This document shows, in pieces, positions 26,525 to 35,385 of a stretch of DNA of 64,000 bases. Within the stretch, counting starts at the first letter, position 1. The number at the start of each line of letters is the position of its first letter. A model generated the notes under the pieces. That model saw only the letters and a list, made by a program, of their open reading frames with translations. It was not told where the DNA came from and did not search any database. A program made the translations under genes and the position numbers. This stretch comes from Deinococcus alpinitundrae (GTDB lineage: Bacteria > Deinococcota > Deinococci > Deinococcales > Deinococcaceae): positions 1-64,000 of the forward strand of contig NZ_WXZL01000017.1 of assembly GCF_009982895.1 (NCBI RefSeq), in the 5' to 3' direction.

Positions 26525-27534
26525 GTGCCTGGCCCGTTCAGGAGGGGGTATTCGAGCTGGGCGACGTGCCGGTCGAGCGCGGCGGCGTAATCCGCTCGGC
26601 GCGGCTGGCCTGGCAGACCCACGGCACCCTCAACGCCGCCCGCGACAACGTGATCGTCTATCCGTGCAGCTACACCGCCACCCACGAGAGCCAGAGCTGG
26701 CTCATCGGCCCGGACGGCGTGCTCGACCCGGAGCAGTGGTTTATTGTCGTCCCCGACATGTTTTCCAATGGGCTGTCGTCGGGCGCAGCCACCACCCCCG
26801 ATTACCCGGCCCTCGTCACGGTGCGCGACAACGTGCAGTGCCAGGCCCGGCTACTGCGCGAACAGTTCGGCATCACCCAGATCGCCGCCGTTTATGGTTT
26901 CTCGATGGGCGCGATGCAGGCCTATCACTGGGCGGCCCTCTTCCCCGAGCAGGTCGAGCGCGCCATCGTGGTCTGCGGCAGCGCCCGCACTGCTTTGCAC
27001 AATCAGGTCTTTCTCTCGGGCCTGCTCCGGACGCTGGAGGCCGCCCCGGAACACCTCGGCAACGGGCGGTTCTCGGCGGAGCCGGTGGCGGCCCTCCGGG
27101 CCTTCGGCCACATCTATGCGGGCTGGGGACTCAGCCAGGACTTCTACCGGGCGCGGCTGTTTGAGAGTGCCCTGGGCGCACCTGACCTGGAAACCTACCT
27201 GGAAACCGACTGGGCAGGCAGCTTCGCGCGCTGCCGGGCCGCCAACCTGTATGCCCAGGCCCTCAGCTGGCAGCACGGCGACATCAGCACACCGGACTAC
27301 GATGGCGACCTGCCGCGTGCCCTGGCCGCCATCAAGGCGCGGGTGCTGCTGCTGCCCAGCGAAACCGATCTGTATTTCCGGGTGGCCGACAACGCTGCCG
27401 AGTTGCCTTATTTACATTCAGGCGAACTGCATCCCATCCCCAGCATCTGGGGCCACCGGGCCGGGAGTCCGGCAGGCCTGTCAGACGAGCTGGCTTTCCT
27501 GAAGGCAGCAGTGCGGAACTGGCTGGCGAACTGA
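26521..27534 (+). CDS. Alpha/beta hydrolase related to homoserine O-acetyltransferase (MetX-like)
   Basis: A 337-residue protein from TTG 26521, overlapping the upstream stop as TTGA. The fold has IRSARLAWQTHGTLNAARDN and the GSYTATH-like YPCSYTATHESQSW region of MetX-type enzymes. It has a nucleophile elbow GFSMGAMQAYHWAALFPEQV (Ser), the Asp in LPSETDLYF, and the His in IWGHRAGSP. These are the MetX-like catalytic triad positions. Real MetX has an RxxHPS-type substrate motif that I do not see, so it may be a hydrolase or acyltransferase for another substrate. It acts with the coupled SDR. Confidence 0.85.
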   Translation: MSAWPVQEGVFELGDVPVERGGVIRSARLAWQTHGTLNAARDNVIVYPCSYTATHESQSWLIGPDGVLDPEQWFIVVPDMFSNGLSSGAATTPDYPALVTVRDNVQCQARLLREQFGITQIAAVYGFSMGAMQAYHWAALFPEQVERAIVVCGSARTALHNQVFLSGLLRTLEAAPEHLGNGRFSAEPVAALRAFGHIYAGWGLSQDFYRARLFESALGAPDLETYLETDWAGSFARCRAANLYAQALSWQHGDISTPDYDGDLPRALAAIKARVLLLPSETDLYFRVADNAAELPYLHSGELHPIPSIWGHRAGSPAGLSDELAFLKAAVRNWLAN

Positions 27535-27536
27535 CG

Positions 27537-28433
27537 CTACTGCCGGCCTGGCTCCGGCAGCGTGTCGCGCCAGCGGTGACGCGGCTCGAAACCGAGCTGC
27601 TGGCGGGCCTTGTCGATGCTGAGCAACGTCTGGTGGCCACTCAACGCGTCACCCAGCGGCACACCCGGAAACACCTGGGCCATCAGGTCGCGCGACGGCG
27701 TCGGCATCGTCGTATCGGCCGCCGCAATGATGAAGCTCGGTGCGCCCTCCAGTGGAGCGGTGAGGGCCAGACGGCAGGCCAGGGCCACGTCACGCTCGTC
27801 GATATAGCCCCACAGGTTCCACTTGCGGGCATGAACGTCCGTCCAGGCCCGCTCAGGCAGCTCGCGGTACTCGGCGGGGCCGAGGATGTTGGACAGCCGC
27901 AGCGCCACGAAGGGAATCCCGCTGCGGCGCGCGAAGTCGGCGGCCATCGTCTCGGTCAGAACCTTGCTGAGCGCGTAGGACGACTCGGGACGGGGGTAGT
28001 GCGCCTCGTCCACCGGGGCGTAATCGGGCGGCGTGTCGAAGGGCAGACCCAGGGTCGTCTCACTTGAGGCCCAGACCACCCGCGTGTAGTTGTGAATCAG
28101 CGCCGCCGTGAACACCGCGTGGTTCATCGAAACGTTCTCGACGAGCGTGCGGTGGGGCGCGAACAGACCGGGGGCCGGGATGTTGGCGAGGTGAATCACC
28201 TGCTGCGCTCCGGCCATGACTTCCAAGGTTTGGCCCAAATCGGTCAGGTCGGCGCGCAGGCGGTCCTTCACGTTGCCGGGAAACTCGCCCTCTGGGATGG
28301 GCGTCACCTCACGGTCCACGGCGGTGACCGTGTAGCCGTGCGTCAGCAGGTCAATCAGCACGGCGCGGCCTGCCCGCCCGGCAGAACCGGTCAGGACGAT
28401 GTGGGGCCGGGTCGCCTCAGCCGGAGCACTCAC
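27537..28433 (-). CDS. NAD-dependent epimerase/dehydratase (extended SDR)
   Basis: A 298-residue protein. Residues about 10-30 give the Rossmann TGSAGRAGRAVLIDLLTHGY. The catalytic Ser is in ASSETTLGL and YALSK supplies Tyr and Lys. LRLSNILGPAEY matches uronate-dehydrogenase-like or galactose-epimerase-like extended SDRs. The C-terminal segment GFEPRHRWRDTL is also typical. It starts with ATG 28433, overlapping the stop of the aldo/keto reductase upstream by 4 bases, so the pair forms an operon transcribed leftward. It converges on the MetX-like gene with 2 bases between stops. Substrate probably a sugar; not proven. Confidence 0.85.
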   Translation of the reverse strand: MSAPAEATRPHIVLTGSAGRAGRAVLIDLLTHGYTVTAVDREVTPIPEGEFPGNVKDRLRADLTDLGQTLEVMAGAQQVIHLANIPAPGLFAPHRTLVENVSMNHAVFTAALIHNYTRVVWASSETTLGLPFDTPPDYAPVDEAHYPRPESSYALSKVLTETMAADFARRSGIPFVALRLSNILGPAEYRELPERAWTDVHARKWNLWGYIDERDVALACRLALTAPLEGAPSFIIAAADTTMPTPSRDLMAQVFPGVPLGDALSGHQTLLSIDKARQQLGFEPRHRWRDTLPEPGRQ

Positions 28434-29401
28434 CAGGCGTAGGCTTCGGGAGCCTGGTTGCCGGGGCCGGGCCAGATCTCGTCGAGGGCCTTGAGGGTTT
28501 CGTCACTCAATTTGATCTCTATGGCCCGCAGCGCGCCGCTGAGCTGATCCGCGGTGCGCGGACCGATGATCGGGGCGGTGACCACCGGATTGTGCAGCAG
28601 CCAGGCCAGCGCCACGTCTGCCGGGTCCTGGTTCAGATCACGGCACAGCGCCTCGTAGCGCTCGAGTTGCGGGCGGTGCTGCTCGATCTGCTTTTGCACC
28701 CCCTCGCTGGCGCGGCGGCCCGACTCGGCTTTTTGCAGCACGCCGCCGAGCAGTCCGCCGCCGAGTGGACTCCAGGGAATCAGGCCCAATCCGAAGGCGC
28801 GGCAGGCCGGAATGACTTCCAGCTCGATCATGCGGGCGTTGAGGTTATACAGGCTCTGCTCCGACACCAGCCCCATGAAGTGCCGCTGGGCCGCCAGGGT
28901 GTTGGCCTGGGCGATGTTCCAGCCCGCGAAGTTGCTGCTGCCCACGTACAGCACCTTGCCCTCGCGCACCAGCTGCTCCATCGCCTGCCAGATTTCTTCC
29001 CAGGGCGTCGAGCGGTCGATGTGGTGCATCTGGTAAAGGTCGATGTGGTCGGTTTTGAGGCGGCGCAGGCTGTCCTCGCAGGCTTTGCGGATGTGGTAGG
29101 CCGAGAGCTTCTGGTCGTTGGGACCGTCGCTCATCTTGCCGTATACCTTGGTCGCCAGGACGATCTGATCGCGCTTGCCAGGATTCTGCTCCAGCCAGCG
29201 GCCCACGATCTGCTCGGTGACACCCTCGCCCGGCTGGCGGCCATACACGTTGGCGGTGTCGAAGAAATTGACCCCGGCGTCGAGTGCCTGCTCCATGATG
29301 CGCTGACTCTCCTGCTCGGTGGTCTCGGGACCGAAGTTCATGGTACCCAGGCACAACGGGCTGACCTTCAGGCCGGTGCGGCCCAATTGACGGTACTCCA
29401 T
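28430..29401 (-). CDS. Aldo/keto reductase
   Basis: A 323-residue NADPH-dependent oxidoreductase of the AKR superfamily. It starts at ATG 29401 behind GAGGAA. Visible landmarks are MEYRQLGRTGLKVSPLCLGT, the catalytic Asp and Tyr in NFFDTANVYGRQPGEGVTEQ, the Lys in VLATKVYG, the His in YQMHHIDRSTPWEE, and the cofactor segment near the C-terminus (APIIGPRTADQLSGAL). Full length with all four catalytic residues. It shares an operon with the epimerase downstream, which suggests a joint sugar or aldehyde-processing role. Specific substrate unknown. Confidence 0.9.
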   Translation of the reverse strand: MEYRQLGRTGLKVSPLCLGTMNFGPETTEQESQRIMEQALDAGVNFFDTANVYGRQPGEGVTEQIVGRWLEQNPGKRDQIVLATKVYGKMSDGPNDQKLSAYHIRKACEDSLRRLKTDHIDLYQMHHIDRSTPWEEIWQAMEQLVREGKVLYVGSSNFAGWNIAQANTLAAQRHFMGLVSEQSLYNLNARMIELEVIPACRAFGLGLIPWSPLGGGLLGGVLQKAESGRRASEGVQKQIEQHRPQLERYEALCRDLNQDPADVALAWLLHNPVVTAPIIGPRTADQLSGALRAIEIKLSDETLKALDEIWPGPGNQAPEAYAW

Positions 29402-29455
29402 ACAGATTCCTCCCTCTTGACTCGCCGTGAAGCTACACCCGCAGACCGCCGCGCG

Positions 29456-30814
29456 TCATCCTGGGGATTTCTTCATCTGAAGTTCCTGGGCCTGAAGTTC
29501 TGGCTGGGCTACCGGCTGGCGCGCAAAGTCCACACTCACCTGCAACCCGCTCGGCTGGCGGTTGACGAAGCGCAGGGCCGCGCTGTGGGCCAGGGCTGCC
29601 CGCCGGGCGATGGCCAGCCCCAGCCCGTTGCCCTCGCCGGCCCGTGCTGGATCGGCCCGGTAAAATGGCTCGGTGAGGCGCTCCAGCGCTTCCGGCGGCA
29701 CGCCCGGCCCGGAGTCGCGGACCTCCAGGCGCACCAGACCCGGCTCGCCGCCCACGCACACCTGCATATCGGCTCCCTGGCCGTGGCGAAAGCCGTTCTC
29801 GATGATGTTCTCGACCAGATGCATCAGCAGCAGTTCGTCGCCCAGCACACGGGTATCGCCCCAGGTCTCGAAATCGAGGCGCACGTCTGGGGTGCGCTCG
29901 CGCAGGCGGTCCACGACCTCGCCGGTCAGGTGCGCCAGATTGAGCGGCAGGCGCTGCACCTCGCGCTCGCCCCCGGCCAGCAGCAGCAGGTCCTCGGTAA
30001 GGCGGCGCATGCGCTCCACGTCGGAGAGTGCCTCGCGCATGTCCTCGCGCAACTCCTGCGGCGTGCGTGCCCCGACCAGCGCGCCCTGGAGCCGGGTCTT
30101 GAGGGCCGCCAGCGGCGAGCGCAGGTCATGGGCCGCCGCCTGGGTGAACTCCGCCTCGCGCTCGCGCAGTTCGGCGAGTTGAGCGAAGGTGGCCTGCAAG
30201 GTACTGGCCAGCCGCCCGAGTTCGTCGCTGCGGCCCGCACCGGGCAAGATTGTGCGCAGATCGCCGCCCTGACCCAGCCACGCCGCTGCACTTTCCAGAT
30301 GCGAGAGTGGACGCAAGAGCCGCCCGGCGAAGACGAACCCCAGCAGGGCGACCAGTAGCGCTGCCGCTGGGGCCGTGATCGCCAGCGCCCGTAGGTAGGC
30401 TTTGAGCGGATTGAGCACGCCGAGCAGGTCGCTGGCGAGCTGGGCAGTCGCCACCTGCCCTCCGACGATGATCGGTGCAATCAGAACGTTGTGGCCCGCG
30501 ATCGGCTGGTAGCCGGGCGGTGTGCGCGGAGGCACCGCCGGAAACTCGCTGCTCTGCACCAGCACCTGGGCACCGCGCAGCACCCGGATGTCCACGTTGC
30601 GTGGCAGCGCCGCCAGACTCAGCACGGCGGGCGCGGGACGGCGAAGCTGGGCATCAAGGCTGGCTTCCAGGGCAGGCACCAGCGTTTCCAGGCGCTCATG
30701 CTCGGACAATGAGAGAAACGACCGCAGCGCGAGAAACTGGACGGCGGCCACCATCACGACCACCAGCACTGTAACGCAGGCCATACCCAGCGCCAGCCGC
30801 AGGCGGATATTCAC
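29456..30814 (-). CDS. Sensor histidine kinase
   Basis: A 452-residue membrane kinase. Transmembrane helices are at about 5-30 and 142-163, flanking a periplasmic sensor of about 110 residues. A HAMP-like linker follows (GRLLRPLSHLESAAAWLGQG). The phospho-acceptor His229 is in AAAHDLRSPLAALKTRL. The ATP-binding domain has an N-box (ENIIENGFRH, about 335-344), G1 (DSGPGVP, 367-373) and G2 (GEGNGLGLAI, 393-402). Its start overlaps the response-regulator stop by 4 bases, so the two are cotranscribed, regulator first. The C-terminal 25 residues are Gln-rich. The signal sensed is unknown. Confidence 0.95.
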   Translation of the reverse strand: MNIRLRLALGMACVTVLVVVMVAAVQFLALRSFLSLSEHERLETLVPALEASLDAQLRRPAPAVLSLAALPRNVDIRVLRGAQVLVQSSEFPAVPPRTPPGYQPIAGHNVLIAPIIVGGQVATAQLASDLLGVLNPLKAYLRALAITAPAAALLVALLGFVFAGRLLRPLSHLESAAAWLGQGGDLRTILPGAGRSDELGRLASTLQATFAQLAELREREAEFTQAAAHDLRSPLAALKTRLQGALVGARTPQELREDMREALSDVERMRRLTEDLLLLAGGEREVQRLPLNLAHLTGEVVDRLRERTPDVRLDFETWGDTRVLGDELLLMHLVENIIENGFRHGQGADMQVCVGGEPGLVRLEVRDSGPGVPPEALERLTEPFYRADPARAGEGNGLGLAIARRAALAHSAALRFVNRQPSGLQVSVDFARQPVAQPELQAQELQMKKSPG

Positions 30815-31470
30815 GGGACCCGGTAGCCCAGGCCGCGCGAACTCAGCAGCATCGCAGCGTCGAGCTTGCGCCGCAGGTAACTCACGTACACGTCCACCAC
30901 CCGCGCCGCGCCCGCGAAATCCGGTCCCCAGACTTTCGAGAGCAGTTCCTCACGGGTAAACCACCGGCCCCGGGAGAGCACCAGCGTTTCGAGCAGGGCG
31001 TACTCGCGGGCGGTCAGGCCCACCACCTGGCCCTGCCACCAGACCTGGCGCTGGCTGGCGTCGAGCAGGCCCGCCCCGTCCCCAAAGACCATCCGGGCGC
31101 TGCGGACCGCCTCGCCGCGCCGCACCACCGCCCGGATGGTGGCAAACAGTTCGGGCAGCTCGAACGGTTTGACCAGGTAAGCGTCGCCGCCCAAGTCGAG
31201 GCCCTCCACCCGGTCCTCTAGAGCGCTGCGGGCACTCAGAAACACGATGGGCGTCTGCCCACCCGCCTCGCGCAGTCGACGGGCCAGCTCGAAGCCGCCC
31301 AGACCCGGCAGCATCACATCGAGCAGCAGCGCGTCGAAGTCGCCCGCGTGCGCCGAGGCCAGACCTGCCACGCCGTCGGTTTCCAGCCGGACCTGATGGC
31401 CACCCTCTTCCAGGGCACGCTGGGTGGGCCGGGCGATCCGCAGATCGTCCTCAACCAGCAGTAGCCGCAC
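30811..31470 (-). CDS. OmpR-family response regulator
   Basis: A 219-residue protein with a receiver domain (residues 1-115: acidic Asp8 and Asp9, phospho-acceptor Asp51 in LLLDVMLPG, Ser79 and Lys101 in LVKPFEL). A winged-helix trans_reg_C DNA-binding domain follows (about 125-218: LTAREYALLETLVLSRGRWF, then VDVYVSYLRRKLD). It is the partner of the kinase directly downstream, with a 4-base overlap. Target genes are not evident here; the divergent membrane gene and Dps at 31.6-33 kb are neighbours but no direct repeats were found in front of them. Confidence 0.95.
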   Translation of the reverse strand: MRLLLVEDDLRIARPTQRALEEGGHQVRLETDGVAGLASAHAGDFDALLLDVMLPGLGGFELARRLREAGGQTPIVFLSARSALEDRVEGLDLGGDAYLVKPFELPELFATIRAVVRRGEAVRSARMVFGDGAGLLDASQRQVWWQGQVVGLTAREYALLETLVLSRGRWFTREELLSKVWGPDFAGAARVVDVYVSYLRRKLDAAMLLSSRGLGYRVP

Positions 31471-31607
31471 CGCTCACCCCCCGTTCAAACTTCGCTTCTG
31501 GCCTTGACATGGCCTCACCCTAGCGGGCGGGCGTTGGACGCAGGTAAGAAGCAGGGTCAGATCAGTGAAGTCAGACCAGCGGACTCAGGACCGGCCGGGT
31601 AAACCCT

Positions 31608-32012
31608 TCAGGAGCGCAGCGGCTGCGGCGGCAGTGTCTGAGCGCGGCGGCCAGCGCTCAGGGCCACCACGATGAAGGCCGCTTCCAGCAGCAGCGAGAC
31701 GATCCCGGCGGGTTCGGCCCAGTTGCCGATGTCGTCTTTGGCATTCGGCAACCCGACGCTGCGGGTCAGCACGTAAAAAATAACGGCCCCCGCCGATATC
31801 AAGCTGCCCAGCAGATAGCCCCACCGCCAGCGCTCGGTCATCAACCAGGCCCCGGCCGCCGCGCAACCAACCACCAGCAGGATATAGAGCCAGCCGAGGT
31901 AGGGCGTTTCACTGAGCTTGTCGGGAATGTCCTTGAAGTGAATGAAGGCGATGCCCGCCAGCAGCAGGAGAGCGGGCCAAAAACGCCAGGGAGAGGTCAG
32001 GGGTGCATGCAT
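31608..32012 (-). CDS. Four-helix integral membrane protein, unknown function
   Basis: A 134-residue protein. ATG 32012 is preferred over 32036 because GGAGGCCC lies just upstream. There are four hydrophobic segments: FWPALLLLAGIAFIHF, YLGWLYILLVVGCAAAGAWL, WGYLLGSLISAGAVIFYVLT and AGIVSLLLEAAFIVVALSAG. No family is recognised beyond a generic small membrane protein. It is divergent from the Dps gene across a 310-base spacer. Confidence 0.65.
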   Translation of the reverse strand: MHAPLTSPWRFWPALLLLAGIAFIHFKDIPDKLSETPYLGWLYILLVVGCAAAGAWLMTERWRWGYLLGSLISAGAVIFYVLTRSVGLPNAKDDIGNWAEPAGIVSLLLEAAFIVVALSAGRRAQTLPPQPLRS

Positions 32013-32322
32013 GGGTGGGCCTCCTGGGACCGGCACGCGAGCGTGGCCGCTGTCCCGCCGGGTATCACAGCGCGGGCGTGTTGGCCGGGGGTTAGAGGGC
32101 GGCCCACCTCAAGAAACGCCCAATGTTGTCTGGGACACTGTTTTGATGAGGTCGTATTCAGGCCGCCTTGACGCAGAGCGGTTTCTTACCGTCGTCTAAC
32201 CGCCGCTTTCTAAGGTCGAACGGTCGCACCAGACCGACCCGGCGCAAGCAGTGGATCTCAAAGCTGCTGGGCTGTTCGGGACTGGACTGCCCGGCATTTC
32301 ACAGCGCCCTGGAGGCCCACCC
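32013..32322. other. 310-base divergent spacer between the membrane protein and dps genes
   Basis: It contains the RBS of both genes and presumably their promoters. No palindrome resembling the Deinococcus radiation-response motif, and no iron-box-like dyad, could be picked out by eye. Confidence 0.4.
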
Positions 32323-32958
32323 ATGAAAAAGACCACCCTGATGATTCTCTCCACCTTCCTGATCGGCTCGGCCCTGGCAGGCGGCGCGGGTGCCCAGAGC
32401 ACCAAGTTGCCGGTCAATCAGTTTTCGACGCTGCCCAAGAGCGGCACCGACGATCTCGCCAAATCGGCACGGGCGCTGCAAAGCACGCTGACCGAGTTAC
32501 AGGCCCTTCAGCTCCAGACCAAGCAGGCCCACTGGAACGTGTCCGGCACCCTGTTCTACCCAATTCACCTGATGCTTCAGGAGCACTATGAGGGCATCGC
32601 CACCTACGCCGATGAAGTGGCCGAGCGCTTGCTGGCGGTGGGGAGTTCGAGCGACGGACGCGCCCCGACCATCGTGCAGACCTCGGGACTGCCTGAAATC
32701 CCCGGCGGCTTTATCGATGATGCCCGCGTGCTTACCTTCTTCACCACGCAGTACCAGACGGTGGGGGAGCGCCTGAAAAAGCGCATCGACGACGTCGAGA
32801 AAGTGGACCCCACCAGCGCCAACCTGCTTCAGGAAGTCGAGCACGGCATCGAGAAGTACCAGTGGCAGGTGCGCGCCGAGTTCCAGCAGACGCCCACCGA
32901 TCCCAACACTGGCTTCGACATCAACGGCGGCAAGCCGGTCAGCCTGCCCGGCAAATAA
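32323..32958 (+). CDS. Dps-family ferritin-like protein with signal peptide (Dps2-like)
   Basis: A 211-residue protein. ATG 32323 is used because GGAGG lies 8 bases upstream and a typical Sec signal peptide follows (MKKTTLMILSTFLIGSALAG, cleavage near AGAQS). Residues about 40-200 are the Dps four-helix bundle: LQTKQAHWNVSGTLFYPIHL holds the His of the intersubunit ferroxidase site (QAHWN), and HYEGIATYADEVAERLLAVG holds the Asp and Glu ligands. Dps proteins form 12-mers that oxidise and store iron. Cytosolic Dps binds DNA, but the signal peptide places this one outside the cytoplasm, like Deinococcus Dps2, where it would protect the envelope from iron and peroxide. Confidence 0.9.
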   Translation: MKKTTLMILSTFLIGSALAGGAGAQSTKLPVNQFSTLPKSGTDDLAKSARALQSTLTELQALQLQTKQAHWNVSGTLFYPIHLMLQEHYEGIATYADEVAERLLAVGSSSDGRAPTIVQTSGLPEIPGGFIDDARVLTFFTTQYQTVGERLKKRIDDVEKVDPTSANLLQEVEHGIEKYQWQVRAEFQQTPTDPNTGFDINGGKPVSLPGK

Positions 32959-33059
32959 GCCAGGAATTCCGAATGCCGGGCCGGGGTCAGCAGTTGCACC
33001 AACTGCCGACCCCGGCCCGGTCGAACGTTGCCGATGGCCCTGCCTTAAACTGGCCTGAC

Positions 33060-33464
33060 ATGACCACGCCCTCACTCGCCCAGCGCCGGGAAGCGCTTCG
33101 CCGGATGCAGGGCTGGCTGCTGCGGCGGCCCGGCGACTTTGAGGCCGAGCTGCACTGGCTCAGTCACGCCGAGCAGCTGGGCTTGGACAGCCGACTGCAC
33201 CTGACAGACTGGGAAGCGGCCCTCAAGCGCGACCCGGCCCAGCACGATCACCTGGGCCGCGACGCCGCGCAGCTGCGGGCACTGCACCGGCAGTTGCGCG
33301 CGCTGTATCTCAGCCGGGCAGCGGCGATTTTTGAAACTGCCGCGCCCGCGCCCTGGCACGACTGGCTGCGGCTGATCTTGGATGGTTCCCTGGAAGCGCC
33401 AAGCACTGGGCGCGCGGCCCAGCTCCGGGCGCTACTCGACGCCTACCGCCGGGGCAAGCGCTAG
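33060..33464 (+). CDS. Hypothetical protein, helical, Arg/Leu-rich
   Basis: A 134-residue protein from ATG 33060. It is predicted all helical (QRREALRRMQGWLLRRPGDF, then RALHRQLRALYLSRAAAIFE). It has no signal, membrane segment or family known to me. Its stop overlaps the end of the convergent isoaspartyl-peptidase gene by 4 bases. It lies 101 bases downstream of dps without a clear terminator between. Codon use is like that of neighbours, so the gene is likely real. Confidence 0.55.
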   Translation: MTTPSLAQRREALRRMQGWLLRRPGDFEAELHWLSHAEQLGLDSRLHLTDWEAALKRDPAQHDHLGRDAAQLRALHRQLRALYLSRAAAIFETAAPAPWHDWLRLILDGSLEAPSTGRAAQLRALLDAYRRGKR

Positions 33465-34399
33465 TTCTCGTGAATCGCCACGTGAACGCCCTGCGCTGTG
33501 ATCCAGCCCCGGTACATCCCCTCGGTGTTGTAGGGCAGGGCGACGTTGCCGTGCCGGTCCACGGCGCACAATCCCGCGCCGCCGCCCAGGTCGGTCATCT
33601 CCTGAATCATCGCCCCGGCGGCCTGCGTTAGTGAAGCGCCCTGGTAGAGCATCCGGGCGTGGATCTCGTGGCCGAGTGAGCGGCGAATAAACAGCTCGCC
33701 CTTGCCGGTGCCGGACAGCGCACAGGTGCGGTCGTCGGCCCAGGTACCCGCCCCGATGATCGGCGAGTCGCCCACCCGGCCTGCGGGCTTGGCGGTGTAG
33801 CCGCCGGTCGAGGTGGCGGCGGCCAGATGGCCGTGTCTGTCGAGCGCCGCTGCGCCCACCGTGCCGTGCTTGTCGCGCTCTGGGGCGGCGCTGAGGGTGC
33901 CCTCGCGCTCACGCTCCAGCATCCGCTCCAGGGCCTCGCGGCGCGACGGGGTGGTGAAAAAGGTGTTGTCGACGACTTCGAGACCGTGCCGGGCAGCCCA
34001 TTCGTCGGCGGCGTCACCGACTAGCAGCAGCGGGTCAGCCACTTCGGCCAGGGCGCGGGCCGCCCGCACCGGGTGACGGATGCGCCGCGCTCCGGCGACC
34101 GCACCGGCCATTCCCGATTGCCCGTCCATCAGCGCCGAGTCGAGTTCATGGTGGCCCGCCCGGTTCAGCGCCGCGCCGTAGCCGGCGTTGAACACCGGGT
34201 CATCCTCCATCACCGCCACGGCCTCGGTCACGGCGTCGCTGGCCGGGCCGCCCGCCGTCAGCACGGCGAACCCAGCTTGCAGCGCCCGGTGCAGGGCGTC
34301 GCGGGCCGCGCGGTTGAAGTCGGGGGTGAGTTCGTCCTTGGGAATCGCGCCGCAGCCGCCGTGAATGGCCAGCACCGGCTGAACAGTACCTGTTGTCAT
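33461..34399 (-). CDS. Isoaspartyl peptidase / type-III L-asparaginase
   Basis: A 312-residue Ntn-hydrolase precursor; ATG 34399 is used because the family begins within a few residues of AIHGGCGAI. The autocleavage and catalytic Thr180 is in DKHGTVGAAALDRHGHLAAA. TSTGGYTAKPAGRVGDSPII is the family signature after the nucleophile. The subunits produced by cleavage are about 179 and 133 residues. The enzyme cleaves beta-aspartyl dipeptides and asparagine, removing damaged Asn/Asp linkages. Full length. Its start is 127 bases from the divergent SDR gene at 34527. Confidence 0.92.
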   Translation of the reverse strand: MTTGTVQPVLAIHGGCGAIPKDELTPDFNRAARDALHRALQAGFAVLTAGGPASDAVTEAVAVMEDDPVFNAGYGAALNRAGHHELDSALMDGQSGMAGAVAGARRIRHPVRAARALAEVADPLLLVGDAADEWAARHGLEVVDNTFFTTPSRREALERMLEREREGTLSAAPERDKHGTVGAAALDRHGHLAAATSTGGYTAKPAGRVGDSPIIGAGTWADDRTCALSGTGKGELFIRRSLGHEIHARMLYQGASLTQAAGAMIQEMTDLGGGAGLCAVDRHGNVALPYNTEGMYRGWITAQGVHVAIHEN

Positions 34400-34526
34400 A
34401 GGGAACCTCGTGAGCGCTGAGAACAATCGGCGCACCTGCCTCGCCGAGCGGAGAGGGTTCGTGCGGGGACAACCATGAATGCCCGCCGCAGTATGGACTC
34501 CGGCACCGTCCGTATTACAGTGCAGT

Positions 34527-35357
34527 ATGTCGCCTCAAGTTTCTATGAATGCCCACGGCTCCCAGGCTTCCGATTCTCTGACCGGACGGGTGCTGCTCGT
34601 CACCGGCGCGGCCAACGGCATCGGGCGGGCAATTGCGCTCACGGCGGCGCAGGCAGGTGCGCGGGTGGTGGTGTCCGATATTCAGCCGGAAGGTGAGCAG
34701 ACGGCGCAGGCCATCGTCGCGTCGGGCGGCGAGGCGGTGTTCGTGCCGTGCGACGTGGCCAACGCACAGGCGGTTGAACAGCTGGTCGCGGCCGCCGTGC
34801 AACACTTCGGCCAGCTCGACGTACTGGTCAACAACGCCGGCATCTCGGGCGGCGCTGGGCTGGCCCACGAGCTCGAGATCGACGCCTGGGACCGGGTGAT
34901 GGCCGTCAATCTGCGCGGGCCTTTTCTGTGTGCCCGCGCCGCCCTGCCGCACCTGATGGCCGCTGGCGGGTCCATCGTCAACGTGGCCTCGACCTACGGT
35001 CTGATCGGCGCACCCCTCTCGGCGGCCTACTGTGCCTCGAAGGGCGGGCTGATCAACCTGACCCGGCAACTCGCCGTCGATTACGGTCCCCGGCAGGTGC
35101 GGGTCAACGCGGTCTGTCCGGGCTACATCGACACCGATATGGGCGGCGCGCGTGCCCGGCTCAGCCCCGAAGGCCAGGCAGCGGCCCAGGCCCGGCGCGA
35201 GGCCAACGCCGCCCGGCAGCCGCTGGGCCGTCAGGCGCAGGCCGAGGAGGTGGCGCGGGTGGTGGTATTTCTGGCCTCGGGCGCGGCCTCGTTCATGACC
35301 GGCTCGGTGGTGACGGTGGACGGAGGCTGCACCGCCACCTTCAATCACGGGGCCTGA
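34527..35357 (+). CDS. Classical SDR oxidoreductase
   Basis: A 276-residue protein from ATG 34527 (34545 is an alternative; the frame is open back to 34479). Features are the GxxxGxG cofactor loop in LLVTGAANGIGRAIALTAAQ, NNAG in LDVLVNNAGISGGAGLAHEL, the Ser in IVNVASTYGLIGAPLSAAY, and YCASK supplying Tyr and Lys. The C-terminal FMTGSVVTVDGG is also typical. All catalytic residues are present. It is of the FabG/glucose-dehydrogenase type; the substrate cannot be told from sequence. A stand-alone gene. Confidence 0.88.
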   Translation: MSPQVSMNAHGSQASDSLTGRVLLVTGAANGIGRAIALTAAQAGARVVVSDIQPEGEQTAQAIVASGGEAVFVPCDVANAQAVEQLVAAAVQHFGQLDVLVNNAGISGGAGLAHELEIDAWDRVMAVNLRGPFLCARAALPHLMAAGGSIVNVASTYGLIGAPLSAAYCASKGGLINLTRQLAVDYGPRQVRVNAVCPGYIDTDMGGARARLSPEGQAAAQARREANAARQPLGRQAQAEEVARVVVFLASGAASFMTGSVVTVDGGCTATFNHGA

Positions 35358-35385
35358 ACCTCACGGTCCCCGAAGAGTCAAATCG

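Noticed and set aside
28592..30358. A 588-codon plus-strand frame
   Set aside because: It is antisense to the aldo/keto reductase and histidine kinase genes, which carry full catalytic motifs on the other strand.
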